A stretch of 64,000 nucleotides of DNA. Origin: Streptomyces sp. NBC_00659. GTDB taxonomy: Bacteria; Actinomycetota; Actinomycetes; Streptomycetales; Streptomycetaceae. Below the pieces are notes generated by a model. That model was not told the DNA's origin and searched no databases. It saw only the letters and a list, made by a program, of their open reading frames with translations. Positions 16,440 through 24,505 of the stretch are shown piece by piece. The stretch lies in contig NZ_CP109031.1 in the NCBI RefSeq assembly GCF_036226925.1, positions 3,658,001-3,722,000 on the forward strand, read 5' to 3'. Position 1 is the first letter of the stretch. Each line of letters begins with the position of its first letter. Both the position numbers and the translations under genes were made by a program.

Positions 16440-17210
16440 CTAGGGCTGGGCCTTCCGGATGCGTACGACGGCGAAGGCCGCCGCGAGCAGACCGAGAACG
16501 CCGACGATCAGACCCGCGGTGCCCAGGGCGCGTGCCGTGGAGTCACTGCCCTTGTCGCTCGCGGTCGATTCAGCGGCGGCCGAGGACGAAGAAGAGGACG
16601 ACGAGGACGAGTCGGAGCCGGAGCCGGAGGCCCCTGTCCCGGCCGAAGCGGGCTCCTCCCCCGCGCCCTCGGCGGTGAGCGCGAGCGCCGGAGCCGGGCT
16701 CTCCGGCTCCTCCTCGCCCTTCTGCGGCTGCTCGATCCAGCGGACCACCTTGCCGTCCGAGTAGGTCTGGAGCGTCTTGAAGGTCAACTGGTCGACGTCG
16801 TCCGGGAGCTGGCCGAAGGCGACCTGGAAGTCCTGGAACTCGCCGTGGCGGATCCGGCCGCCGGTCCAGGTGATCTCGGAGACCGCGTCGGTGATCGTGC
16901 CGTCGTCCGTCTTGACGGGCTTCTTCAGCTTGACGGTCGTCGCCCTCGCGGTCCAGCCCGCCTGCGGGGTGACGAGGACACCCAGGACCGGGTGATCGGT
17001 GGGCAGGAAGATCTGCACCTTGGTGGTGCTGGCGGTGTCCTCCTCGTTGGGGACACGGAAGCTCAGGAGGCCGTCCGTGGCTCCCTTGGCGTAGCTCTCG
17101 GGGTGGACCGTCACGTGCGCGAAGGCCGCGCCCGCGGCGGTCAGGACGCCGACGGCGGCGAGGGCGGCGACGGTGCCGGTGCGGCGCAGGGTGGTGCTGA
17201 TCGGGGACAT
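16440..17210 (-). CDS. ycnI: YcnI-like copper-binding surface protein (DUF1775)
   Basis: 256 residues from ATG 17210, with GGAG nine bases upstream; the longer open frame overlaps the previous gene and was rejected. A signal peptide ends AFA, leaving His as first mature residue (AFAHVTVHPESYAKG). This His with a nearby Trp binds Cu(II) in characterised YcnI proteins. The DUF1775 domain (about 28-170) includes SFRVPNEEDTASTTKV and EITWTGGRI. A Ser/Gly low-complexity linker and a C-terminal membrane helix (GLIVGVLGLLAAAFAVVRIR) follow. The preceding gene on this strand encodes a His/Met-rich membrane protein, as expected of a copper-handling pair. Confidence 0.88.
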   Translation of the reverse strand: MSPISTTLRRTGTVAALAAVGVLTAAGAAFAHVTVHPESYAKGATDGLLSFRVPNEEDTASTTKVQIFLPTDHPVLGVLVTPQAGWTARATTVKLKKPVKTDDGTITDAVSEITWTGGRIRHGEFQDFQVAFGQLPDDVDQLTFKTLQTYSDGKVVRWIEQPQKGEEEPESPAPALALTAEGAGEEPASAGTGASGSGSDSSSSSSSSSSAAAESTASDKGSDSTARALGTAGLIVGVLGLLAAAFAVVRIRKAQP

Positions 17211-17241
17211 CGGGGGAACTCCGTACTGAAGGGAAATATGG

Positions 17242-17829
17242 TCAGGGCGTGTGAGCGAGCCCTGCCGGCGGTCCCCGGCGCGAGACGGCGTGACGCAGCA
17301 GCGGCCGGCCGAGCGGCCACGGCTCGGCGGCCTTCCGGCGCACGACATCTCCGTACGGCCGTACCGGAGACAGTCCCGTCCTCGTCCTCCACCATGCGGC
17401 GAGCCCCGGGACGAACGTCACCGCCCGGCGCAGCAGGGACCACAGGGCGGCCTCGCCGCGCCGCAGCCACCACGTCGCCAGCAGAGCGGCGGCGACATGC
17501 GCGGCCGTGGCGTGCGGGGTCAGGGCGTGTGCGGCCGGGTGCGCCATGTGTATCCCGTGCATGTTCATCGCCATGCGCGGCCGGGCGGCCTCGAAGCCGA
17601 GGTGGAGTCCGGCCTGCGCGACCAGCATGGCGCCGCCTATCCCGGACAGGGACCGTTCGCGGCCGCCCAGCACACAGCCGGTGGCGAAGACGGCCAGCAG
17701 TCCGGCGCCCTCCGCCCACAGAGGCGGCGCCTGCCCGGTGGCGAGCGCGTGCCCCCCGGCGGCCAGCAGCACGCACAGGACGGCGAACACCGCGGCGCGC
17801 AGACTCCGTACCGCTGGCGACGCATTCAT
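17242..17829 (-). CDS. Small His/Met-rich integral membrane protein, copper context
   Basis: 195 residues from ATG 17829, ending 31 bp before ycnI. Hydrophobic segments include AAVFAVLCVLLAAGGHALAT, GLLAVFATGCVLGG and AAHVAAALLATWWL. Between the last two is a Met/His-rich stretch (MAMNMHGIHMAHPAAH). Histidine- and methionine-rich membrane segments and the YcnI neighbour suggest copper binding or transfer. I do not recognise a named family. It diverges from the dehydrogenase at 17959 over a 129-bp intergenic region. Confidence 0.75.
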   Translation of the reverse strand: MNASPAVRSLRAAVFAVLCVLLAAGGHALATGQAPPLWAEGAGLLAVFATGCVLGGRERSLSGIGGAMLVAQAGLHLGFEAARPRMAMNMHGIHMAHPAAHALTPHATAAHVAAALLATWWLRRGEAALWSLLRRAVTFVPGLAAWWRTRTGLSPVRPYGDVVRRKAAEPWPLGRPLLRHAVSRRGPPAGLAHTP

Positions 17830-17958
17830 AGTGCCCAGATACTGCCATGGGGAGGGAGTGACCGTCGCGGCTTCCCCCCGCGGTCCGCCGTCGTGGTCCG
17901 CCCGGCTCCGCGTGCCACGGCTCGGGTAGGGTCCGGCTGAGCCTGGGAGGGACCCGAC

Positions 17959-18918
17959 ATGCGTCTTCGCTGTGCCGTGCTGGACGACTATCAGAGCGTC
18001 GCGACCCGGATCGCCGACTGGTCGCCCGTCGCGGACACCGTGGAAGTAACCGGTTTCGACGGGCACTTCGGTGACGAGGACGCGCTGGCGGCCGCGCTGG
18101 CGGACTTCGACATCGTCGTCACACTGCGCGAACGCGTGCCCTTCCCGGCGTCCTTGCTGGCCCGGCTGCCGCGGCTGAAGCTGCTCATCGCCTCCGGGAT
18201 GCGCAACTCGGTGATCGACTACGCCGCCGCCGAGGCGCACGGGGTGACCGTGTGCGGCACGCCGAGTTCCTCGGCGCCGCCGGTCGAGCTGACCTGGGCC
18301 CTGCTGCTCGGCCTCGCGCGGGGGATCGTCACGGAGAACAACGCCCTTCGGGCGGGCGGCCCTTGGCAGAGCACCGTCGGCGCCGATCTGCACGGCCGGC
18401 GGCTCGGCCTGCTCGGGCTGGGCAAGATCGGCGGCCGGGTGGCCCAGGTGGGGCTCGCCTTCGGCATGCGGGTCGCCGCGTGGAGCCAGAACCTCACCGC
18501 GGAACGGGCCGGGGAGGTGGGGGTGGACCTCGCGGCCTCCAAGGAAGAGCTGCTGGCGGACAGCGACTTCGTCTCCGTCCACCTCGCGCTCGGCGACCGC
18601 ACCCGGGGGCTCGTCGGCGCCGCCGAACTGGCCCTGCTCAAGCCGACCGCCTACCTCGTCAACACCTCGCGCTCGGCGATCGTCGACCAGGACGCCCTGT
18701 TGGCCGCGCTGCACGCGGGGCGTATCGCAGGGGCGGGCGTCGACGTGTTCGACGCCGAGCCGCTGCCCGCCGGCCATCCGATGCGCTCGGCCCCTCGCCT
18801 GCTCGCCACCCCGCACCTCGGCTATGTGTCGCGGTCCAACTACGAGACGTACTACGGGGCGGCCGTCGAGAACATCCAGGCGTTCCTGGCGGGCACACCC
18901 CTGCGCCGCCTCGGCTGA
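17959..18918 (+). CDS. D-2-hydroxyacid dehydrogenase
   Basis: 319 residues, with GGGAGGG before the ATG. An N-terminal flavodoxin-like substrate domain surrounds a Rossmann NAD domain with GLGKIGG (about 155). The catalytic set is visible: Arg in NTSRSAIVD, Glu in DVFDAEPLP and His in TPHLGY. Substrate is unknown; such enzymes interconvert 2-keto acids and D-2-hydroxyacids, or oxidise phosphoglycerate-like substrates. It is monocistronic and divergent from the copper pair. Confidence 0.92.
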   Translation: MRLRCAVLDDYQSVATRIADWSPVADTVEVTGFDGHFGDEDALAAALADFDIVVTLRERVPFPASLLARLPRLKLLIASGMRNSVIDYAAAEAHGVTVCGTPSSSAPPVELTWALLLGLARGIVTENNALRAGGPWQSTVGADLHGRRLGLLGLGKIGGRVAQVGLAFGMRVAAWSQNLTAERAGEVGVDLAASKEELLADSDFVSVHLALGDRTRGLVGAAELALLKPTAYLVNTSRSAIVDQDALLAALHAGRIAGAGVDVFDAEPLPAGHPMRSAPRLLATPHLGYVSRSNYETYYGAAVENIQAFLAGTPLRRLG

Positions 18919-19115
18919 CCGCGCCCGCCCGATCACCGGCTCGGCCGATCACCGGTCCGCCCGATCACCGGCCTGGACGAACGGCCGCTCGTCCGGCCCC
19001 TGTTCGAACAATGATCCCCCGGCGGAACGCCCGTGACCAGGTGCGGACGGACGCGTTGAACGGGAAGTGCGGTCGCGTCCGAGCCATCGCACTCATCGAG
19101 TCGAAGGAGAACGTG

Positions 19116-19451
19116 ATGTCTCGCATCGCGAAGGCCGCCGCAGTCGTCGTGGGCACGGGTGCCGTTGCCCTCAGCGGGGCCGGAATGGCCATGGCTGACG
19201 CCGGCGCCCAGGGCGGGGCCACCGGCTCGCCCGGTGTCCTGTCGGGCAACGTCATCCAGGCCCCGATCCACATTCCGGTCAACCTGTGCGGCAACACGAT
19301 CAACGTCATCGGTCTGCTGAACCCGGCCTTCGGCAACACCTGCGTGAACGGTGACGCCGACTTCAAGGAGCACAAGGCGGCCAAGAAGCACGGATCCAAG
19401 AAGCACCACGAGGTCAAGAAGCACCACGAGGCCCGCGGCTACGGCAACTGA
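19116..19451 (+). CDS. Short chaplin with Lys/His-rich C-terminal tail
   Basis: 111 residues. GAAGGAGA at 19103-19110 precedes the ATG. A signal peptide (about 1-28) is followed by one chaplin domain: SPGVLSGNVIQAPIHIPVN, CGNTINVIGLLNPAFGNTC, with the two cysteines that form a disulfide. Chaplins assemble into amyloid rodlets on aerial hyphae. Unlike typical short chaplins, which end soon after the second cysteine, it adds about 30 residues rich in Lys and His (FKEHKAAKKHGSKKHHEVKK). Position next to melC2 matches chpG of S. coelicolor. A terminator follows at 19479. Confidence 0.95.
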   Translation: MSRIAKAAAVVVGTGAVALSGAGMAMADAGAQGGATGSPGVLSGNVIQAPIHIPVNLCGNTINVIGLLNPAFGNTCVNGDADFKEHKAAKKHGSKKHHEVKKHHEARGYGN

Positions 19452-19478
19452 GCCCAGCACACCGCGCCCAGCACGCGC

Positions 19479-19513
19479 GAGGCCCCCGGCGGGACGTCAC
19501 CGCCGGGGGCCTC
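19479..19513 (+). terminator. Terminator after the short chaplin gene
   Basis: GAGGCCCCCGGCGG (19479-19492) pairs with CCGCCGGGGGCCTC (19500-19513), a 14-bp stem with a 7-base loop. Confidence 0.85.
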
Positions 19514-19546
19514 TCCGTTGCCTGTGCCGTGGCGCCGGTGCCTGCG

Positions 19547-19587
19547 CTATGGCTATGGCTATGGCTATGGCTATGGCTATGGCTATG
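19547..19587. repeat. Hexanucleotide microsatellite CTATGG at the melC2 stop
   Basis: Six perfect CTATGG units (19547-19582) plus a partial unit. On the minus strand the unit is CCATAG, in phase with melC2, so each unit offers a further in-frame TAG; the functional stop (19583-19585) is part of the array. Confidence 0.95.
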
Positions 19588-20449
19588 CGTACCGGTAGAT
19601 GTGGCTGTGGTCCTCCATCGATTCCGGCGTCACGCCCCACGGGGGCATCTTCTCGCGCCGGGCGACGATGCGCCGGTACTGGGAGTCACGTGAACCCGGG
19701 GGCCGCTCGGGCAGATAGCGGGCACCCTTGTGCAGCTTCTGCCATCGGGACCACTGAAGGTCGACGAACGCGTGGTGCAGCCAGAAGGCGGGGTCGTTGA
19801 CCGAGGCGCCGCCCAGCATGTGGCCGCCGACCCAGCGGTGGACACGGTTGTGGTTCTCCCAGGTGGCGTTCCCCGTCCCGTGCCCCCACCCCTCCAGCCG
19901 GTTCCGGAAGCCGCGCGTGGTCGTCGAGTCGAAAGGCGCCGTGTCGTAGACGGGGTCGTTCAGGGCCGCGTTCAGCGCGGCCCGTGTGGGCAGTTGGATC
20001 GGCTTGCGCGGGCGGCCGAACTCACGCATGAGGAACGCGCCGTCGGTCACCCCTTCCTTGATCGTCCACTTGCCCTGGGCGTAGGCGAAGGGTCCGGTCA
20101 TGACCTGCCGGTCGGAACGCCGCCCGTCGCCGCCGAGCAGGTCCTTGGTCCACGGGGCGGAGGTCGGTGTGCGGTCCCGCGTCCAGTCCCAGTACGGCAC
20201 GCTCACACCGGAGTCCACGCGCCTGAGCGCCTGCTCCAGGTCCAGCAGGAAGCAGCGGTGCCAGGGCAGGAACGAGGGCGCCATGTGGGCCGCGCGCAGT
20301 CCGCCGTCGCCGTCGGAGACGTAGTAGTCGATGTGCCTGCGGACGAACTCGTCGTATTCCCCGCGGCGTTTGACCTCCAGCATCGCGGTGACGAATCGGC
20401 GCCGCTCCGCGCTCGTTAGGGTGCTGACGTTCTTACGCGTGTACACCAT
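19583..20449 (-). CDS. melC2: Tyrosinase (melanin synthesis)
   Basis: 288 residues. The binuclear type 3 copper site is complete: CuA histidines H39 (RRHIDYY), H55 (AAHMAPS) and H64 (PWHRCF), and CuB H200 and H204 (ENHNRVH) plus H226 (FWLHHAF). It oxidises tyrosine to DOPA and dopaquinone. There is no signal peptide; streptomycete tyrosinase is loaded with copper and exported bound to the MelC1 caddie protein. Its start lies inside the end of melC1 (17-base overlap, 20433-20449), so the two are coupled. The gene ends in a TAGCCA microsatellite. Confidence 0.95.
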   Translation of the reverse strand: MVYTRKNVSTLTSAERRRFVTAMLEVKRRGEYDEFVRRHIDYYVSDGDGGLRAAHMAPSFLPWHRCFLLDLEQALRRVDSGVSVPYWDWTRDRTPTSAPWTKDLLGGDGRRSDRQVMTGPFAYAQGKWTIKEGVTDGAFLMREFGRPRKPIQLPTRAALNAALNDPVYDTAPFDSTTTRGFRNRLEGWGHGTGNATWENHNRVHRWVGGHMLGGASVNDPAFWLHHAFVDLQWSRWQKLHKGARYLPERPPGSRDSQYRRIVARREKMPPWGVTPESMEDHSHIYRYA

Positions 20450-20996
20450 GGTGGTGGTCGCTCCCCTCCGTACCGTTCTTCCCTGTGCCGATCCCCCGCC
20501 CGCCCAGGCCGGCCGGCCTGCCGTCCATGCCGCCCATGTGCCTGAGCTGCTCGGCTGGGCCCAGCTGCTCGACGGCCGCGCGGACCGCCGCCAGCGGTGT
20601 CGGATACGACTCGTAGTGGTCCACCATGCTGAGATAGCTGCCGTCCGCGCGGCGCATCAGATGGAGCGGCCGGCCGTCCACCGTGACCTGCCAATCGCCG
20701 CCCGCGAACGCGGCCCTGCCGTCCGAGCGGCTCTGTGTGCCGAGGATGTGCCGGCCGCGGTACACCTCGTCGAAGGAGAGGTCCCGGGGGCGGCGGCGCG
20801 GCGGCCGTGAGGCCGCGACGACGGGGGCCAGCGCCACGCCGACGGCCGACACGAGCAGTCCCCGCATCGCACCGCGCCGGGTCAGCGCCAGCCCGCCGGC
20901 CACACGTTCCGTCCGGCGGCCGCGCGCCGGGGCACCCGGCACCCGGCCGCCCCGCCCGCGCCTCGGTACTCTGCCCGGCATCCAGCTGGCGAACAT
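20433..20996 (-). CDS. melC1: Tyrosinase copper chaperone / Tat caddie protein
   Basis: 187 residues, with GAGGAG before the ATG. A Tat-like signal (LTRRGAMRGLLVSAVGVALA) sits after an Arg-rich extension, and the MelC1 core is seen in DLSFDEVYRGRHI, WQVTVDGRPLHLMRR and SYLSMVDHYESYPTP. MelC1 forms a complex with apotyrosinase, delivers copper and carries it through the Tat pathway. It is longer than the roughly 146-residue S. antibioticus protein because of the N-terminal extension and a Gly-rich, His-ending tail (DHHHGVHA). Confidence 0.92.
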   Translation of the reverse strand: MFASWMPGRVPRRGRGGRVPGAPARGRRTERVAGGLALTRRGAMRGLLVSAVGVALAPVVAASRPPRRRPRDLSFDEVYRGRHILGTQSRSDGRAAFAGGDWQVTVDGRPLHLMRRADGSYLSMVDHYESYPTPLAAVRAAVEQLGPAEQLRHMGGMDGRPAGLGGRGIGTGKNGTEGSDHHHGVHA

Positions 20997-21110
20997 GCTT
21001 CTCTCCTCGGCGAATCGATGCTGTTTCGGTCCGTATCACGTAACGATTCCGGGAACGTCATCAGATCAAGATTCCCCTGACGGACTCATTAGTCGTCCGA
21101 TAGGGAGATC

Positions 21111-21740
21111 TCAGCTCGTCCAGAAATCCCACCAGCGGGTGAGGATCAGCATTCCGATGACGCCGATGTGCAGCGCCGGAACGACCCAGGTGAACTCCGC
21201 GAGAAATACCTTCAGCCATTCCGGGGCGGGCAGAAATGCGTTCCGCACATTGAAGGATGTGACGTACCAGAACATGATGATCGTGGCGGCCCACGCCAGA
21301 CAGCACCACAGACACAGTGCGTTGATCCGGTAGAACGACTGGAACTGGAGCCAGCTGCAGAATCCGACTCCGAACAACATGCCCGCGTTGAAGGTCAGCC
21401 AGTACCACCGCGGGAATCCCGCACCGGTCAGCAGACTCACACCGACACAGATCACCACGCTGTACGCCACCAGGCCCAGCATCGGGTTAGGGAACCCGAA
21501 GGCCGACGCCTGCTCGCTCTTCATGACGCTGCCGCACGAGACCACCGGGTTCAGGCTGCACCCCGGAACGAAGTTCGGGTTCTCCAGCAGCTTGAACTTG
21601 TCGATCGTGATGACCCACGCGGCGAGAAGACCGGCCGCCCCGGTGATCACCAGCAGCACGGCCAGGGCACGGCCACTGCCGACGGTGTGGCCGCGCGGAC
21701 CGTTGCCGCCGCTCGTCCCCGATCCCGCGGCGGCCGCCAT
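21111..21740 (-). CDS. Vitamin K epoxide reductase (VKOR) family membrane protein
   Basis: 209 residues from ATG 21740, overlapping the stop of the upstream gene by one base (TGATG). There are about five membrane segments. The VKOR redox motif C-x-x-C is seen in LCLWCCLAW, with a loop cysteine pair in VPGCSLNPVVSCGSV. Bacterial VKORs reoxidise periplasmic disulfide donors using quinones. Here it lies among chaplin genes whose products need a disulfide, so chaplin oxidation is a reasonable inference. Confidence 0.9.
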   Translation of the reverse strand: MAAAAGSGTSGGNGPRGHTVGSGRALAVLLVITGAAGLLAAWVITIDKFKLLENPNFVPGCSLNPVVSCGSVMKSEQASAFGFPNPMLGLVAYSVVICVGVSLLTGAGFPRWYWLTFNAGMLFGVGFCSWLQFQSFYRINALCLWCCLAWAATIIMFWYVTSFNVRNAFLPAPEWLKVFLAEFTWVVPALHIGVIGMLILTRWWDFWTS

Positions 21741-22237
21741 CAGCCGCGCAGCCTGCGCGCGGGCAGCAACACGTGGGACGCGCTGAGCAGAGTCTCCTCG
21801 TCGCCCGCGAAGGCCGTCAGGTCCTCGGGCGCGACGGGCTTGCCGGGCTGGGCCACGGGCCAGGCACGGGTGGCGAACAGGAAGTAGGCGTAGCCGCGTT
21901 CCCCGACCGCCTCGAGCCACTCCGGCGGCGCCACGCACTGGGCATTGAGGTACGGCATGCCGACGACGGCCTGGCCGGCCTCGACGAGCAGGGTGAGCGG
22001 CAGGCCCGGCTGCCGGGATCCGTCGATGAGCTTGTCGCCCACGGGCAGTCCGTTGTCGATGAGCAGCTGCCGGATGGCCGCGGCGGAGCCCTCGGGACCC
22101 CCTTCGCCGTCTCCCAGCGAGTAGGCGAGGAGATAGGGCATGTCGCCGTCGGGGGCCTCGCCGCTGAATGCCATGACGGCGAGCGTGCCGAGATCGGCGC
22201 TCCGAAGTGAGCGCTTTTCGCTTGAGGTTGAGGTCAC
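21740..22237 (-). CDS. DUF5949-like hypothetical protein
   Basis: 165 residues, soluble: SLRSADLGTLAVMAFSGEAP, LLAYSLGDGEGGPEG, LTLLVEAGQAVVGMPYLNAQ, YAYFLFATRAWP. The layout resembles the streptomycete DUF5949 family (recalled, not searched), of unknown function. Its stop overlaps the VKOR start, so the two are co-translated. Confidence 0.7.
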   Translation of the reverse strand: MTSTSSEKRSLRSADLGTLAVMAFSGEAPDGDMPYLLAYSLGDGEGGPEGSAAAIRQLLIDNGLPVGDKLIDGSRQPGLPLTLLVEAGQAVVGMPYLNAQCVAPPEWLEAVGERGYAYFLFATRAWPVAQPGKPVAPEDLTAFAGDEETLLSASHVLLPARRLRG

Positions 22238-22344
22238 CGCGGAACCTTATCGATGCGCCCGTTCGGGTTCTGACCCGATATCACCCTCCCGGGGGATGTC
22301 AGGGAGCGTGACCACACGAACGAGGTACGCGGCTCGAACAGCGC

Positions 22345-22380
22345 GAAGGACCGATTCCGCGCCTGGGGAATCGGCCCTTC
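22345..22380. terminator. Terminator downstream of the chaplin gene at 22403
   Basis: GAAGGACCGATTCC (22345-22358) pairs with GGAATCGGCCCTTC (22367-22380) with one mismatch. It lies 23 bp beyond the chaplin stop on the minus strand. Confidence 0.7.
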
Positions 22381-22402
22381 TCACCGCATCGGCCGCGCGA
22401 TG

Positions 22403-22642
22403 TCAGTGATTGAGGCAGGCGTTGCCGAAAGCCGGGTTCAGCAGACCGACGACGTCGACCGTGTTGCCGCAGACATTGATCGGGGCGTGAATGGGAACCT
22501 GGACGACATTGCCCGACAGAACGCCCGGGGAATTGACCGCGGCACCCTCGGCCCCGGAGTCCGCGGCGGCACTCCCCGCGGCAGCACCCGCAGCCATTCC
22601 GGCGGTGGCGAAAATAAGAGCGGCCTTCTTGGCAGTGTTCAT
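22403..22642 (-). CDS. Short chaplin
   Basis: 79 residues from ATG 22642 (AAAGGG upstream). Signal peptide about 1-27 (MNTAKKAALIFATAGMAAGA...), then one chaplin domain: SPGVLSGNVVQVPIHAPIN, CGNTVDVVGLLNPAFGNAC, ending LNH. Both cysteines are present. It should be secreted and join the hydrophobic amyloid sheath. One of two short chaplins that flank the small secreted-protein gene at 22729; position resembles chpF of S. coelicolor. Confidence 0.95.
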   Translation of the reverse strand: MNTAKKAALIFATAGMAAGAAAGSAAADSGAEGAAVNSPGVLSGNVVQVPIHAPINVCGNTVDVVGLLNPAFGNACLNH

Positions 22643-22728
22643 TGTGAGCCCTTTCATCGGAGATTTTCTCCAGAGCCTAGGGAAATGCCCGCGGGCATTG
22701 CGGAAAGACACGCACGCAAGGGATACGA

Positions 22729-23031
22729 CTAACCCCGAGGGGGAAGCCCGCCGAGGAGCTGTGCGGGGGAGGCCGTCGTGTTCAGCGTCTTCGCCGCGCT
22801 GTTCACGCCGCTCAGCGCGGAGTCCTTGTTCTCGGTGTCGAGCGCGTTCGACTGGTGCTGGAGAGGAAGGGCGTCCTGCACGCTGAGCGAACGCTGGCTG
22901 GTGACGGTCTCCAGGGCGCCGTTGAGGCTGGAGGGCGCGAGGTCGGAGGCTCCGGCGGCGAACGCGGGCGCGGCGGCTCCGGCGACGACCAGGGACCCGG
23001 CGACCACTGCGGCGGCCTTGAGAGACTTCAT
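22729..23031 (-). CDS. Small secreted protein of unknown function
   Basis: 100 residues from ATG 23031, with AAAGGA upstream. A clean signal peptide (MKSLKAAAVVAGSLVVAGAA, cleavage after AFA) leaves a 75-residue mature protein rich in Ser, Leu, Asn and Ala without cysteine (SLNGALETVTSQRSL, LPLQHQSNALDTEN, KTLNTTASPAQLLGGLP). It is not a chaplin and lacks rodlin features. Lying between two chaplin genes on the same strand, it is probably expressed with them as a matrix component; that is inference. Confidence 0.75.
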   Translation of the reverse strand: MKSLKAAAVVAGSLVVAGAAAPAFAAGASDLAPSSLNGALETVTSQRSLSVQDALPLQHQSNALDTENKDSALSGVNSAAKTLNTTASPAQLLGGLPPRG

Positions 23032-23228
23032 CGTGTTCCTTTCTTCGGCGACGGATGTCACCGGAGGGAATTCCTCTGTGCGCTGCCTAACGAGCCCCGA
23101 ACGCAACGGAAACTCCGCGTGCGGAGAATTCCTGTGCCCCGCCGGGAGCCCCTGCGCGTCACGCCGGACGGCACCGGCCCGTGCCGGGCTTTCGCGCGAA
23201 CGGCCGGCGCCGGGCCCGCCGACGCGGA

Positions 23229-23260
23229 CCGGCCGCCCTCCGTTTCGGGAGGACGGCCGG
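23229..23260. terminator. Terminator downstream of the chaplin gene at 23282
   Basis: CCGGCCGCCCTCC (23229-23241) pairs with GGAGGACGGCCGG (23248-23260) around GTTTCG, one mismatch, 22 bp beyond the chaplin stop. Confidence 0.75.
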
Positions 23261-23281
23261 CCAGAAGGGTCCGCGACGGCG

Positions 23282-23521
23282 TCAGGCGTTGACGCAGGTG
23301 TTCCCGAACGTGGGGTTCAGCAGAGCGATGACGTTCACGGTGTTGCCGCAGACGTTGACCGGGACGTGAACGGGAACCTGCAGGACATTGCCCGACAGGA
23401 CGCCCGGGGAGTGGGCGGCCGCGCCGTGCGCGCCGCTGTCGGCGGCGGCGATGCCGGCGGTGCCGGCCACGGCGGCGGCGGCAACGGAGGTCAGGGCCAG
23501 GCCCTTCGCGATACGCGACAT
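23282..23521 (-). CDS. Short chaplin
   Basis: 79 residues from ATG 23521, with AAGGAG upstream. Signal peptide about 1-28 (MSRIAKGLALTSVAAAAVAG...), then SPGVLSGNVLQVPVHVPVN and CGNTVNVIALLNPTFGNTC, the standard chaplin core with both cysteines. The first residues MSRIAK match those of the chaplin at 19116, suggesting duplication within the locus. It faces away from the exopolysaccharide genes to its right. Confidence 0.95.
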   Translation of the reverse strand: MSRIAKGLALTSVAAAAVAGTAGIAAADSGAHGAAAHSPGVLSGNVLQVPVHVPVNVCGNTVNVIALLNPTFGNTCVNA

Positions 23522-23850
23522 GGAGAAGTGCTCCTTGGAAATCGACACGACATCCGGGCGGAATGCCCGGCTCTGGTGCAACGCGTGAGGCTCACGCGGG
23601 TTGTGCCTCCAAAGGGGTGATGTCTCAAGCGACCGGGCTCACGATTCCGACACACATCACAGCTTTCGATGACAAAGGAGGACACCGGCTAGAGTCGGGC
23701 TCTCCGAGGACGGCTGGAAGCAGGCGCCCAGGGGCGCCGGGGGCTCGCGGGGAGCCGACGCGCACACGCCTGATTCATCGGATTCTCGGATTTCCGTCCG
23801 TCCGCTCGTCCGCCAGTCCAGAACCTTTCCCCGAAAGGGCACCGCCGGTC

Positions 23851-24465
23851 ATGCGTACTTCCCCGGGCCTGCTGCCGCGCCGTGCGATCGTGGGCGGCTC
23901 CGCCCTCACCGCCTGGGCGCCCGGCGGCCCCGCGTCCGCGGAGCCGCCCGCCGACAGACCGCCCGCCGCGCGGGCACGGACGCTCCCGTTCCCCCAGCGG
24001 TACCGCGCCCTCCAGCACCACGGAATCGCACGGGCCGCCAACTCCTCCATCAGCTGCCGGAGTTCGGCCGGGACACTCGGCTCCGGCGAGGAGCGCGTGG
24101 TCCGGCCGGACCGGAGCGAACTCCCCGGACACGTACGGGGCCGGGTGGGCCCGGTCGCGTACAACGGCGACCGCGGACGCGGGGGCGACTCGCTGTCCGT
24201 CTCGACGGGCCGCGGTACGCCGACGGCGCTGGGCGACCTGGCCAACCCCCGGGACGACGTGCTGAATTCCACGATCAGCGGGTCCGGCCCCGGTGCCCCG
24301 AGGCGGGTGCCCTCGTACGCGAACACCCTCGGTTACGACTCGGACGTCCTCGAACTCGGCGAGGGGATCCGCGGCGGGGGTGACCAGTTGGCCTTCCGGA
24401 TCGTTTCGCAGCGGGACGCGGCCTGGATCGGAGCACTGTTCGCCGCCGTCGACGCGAAGCAGTGA
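23851..24465 (+). pseudogene. Secreted protein with probable large internal deletion
   Basis: A continuous 204-codon frame begins with a signal-like N-terminus (MRTSPGLLPRRAIVGGSALT) and contains LPFPQRYRALQHHGIARAAN, then VGPVAYNGDRGRGGDSLSV, LGDLANPRDDVLNST, YANTLGYDSDVLELGEG and AFRIVSQRDAAWIGALF. I recall these blocks as the two ends of roughly 400-residue streptomycete secreted proteins in which they are separated by about 200 residues. Here they are joined by a short non-matching stretch (about residues 70-95). An in-frame deletion is the best explanation; a functional short version is possible. Confidence 0.5.
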
Positions 24466-24505
24466 CGCGCGCCCCGGTGCGCCGCCCGTGAGCAAGGAAC
24501 CGCGC

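Noticed and set aside
18930..18985. Three GATCACCGG words after the dehydrogenase
   Set aside because: Short, imperfectly spaced GC-rich repetition with no gene or palindrome context strong enough to call a site.
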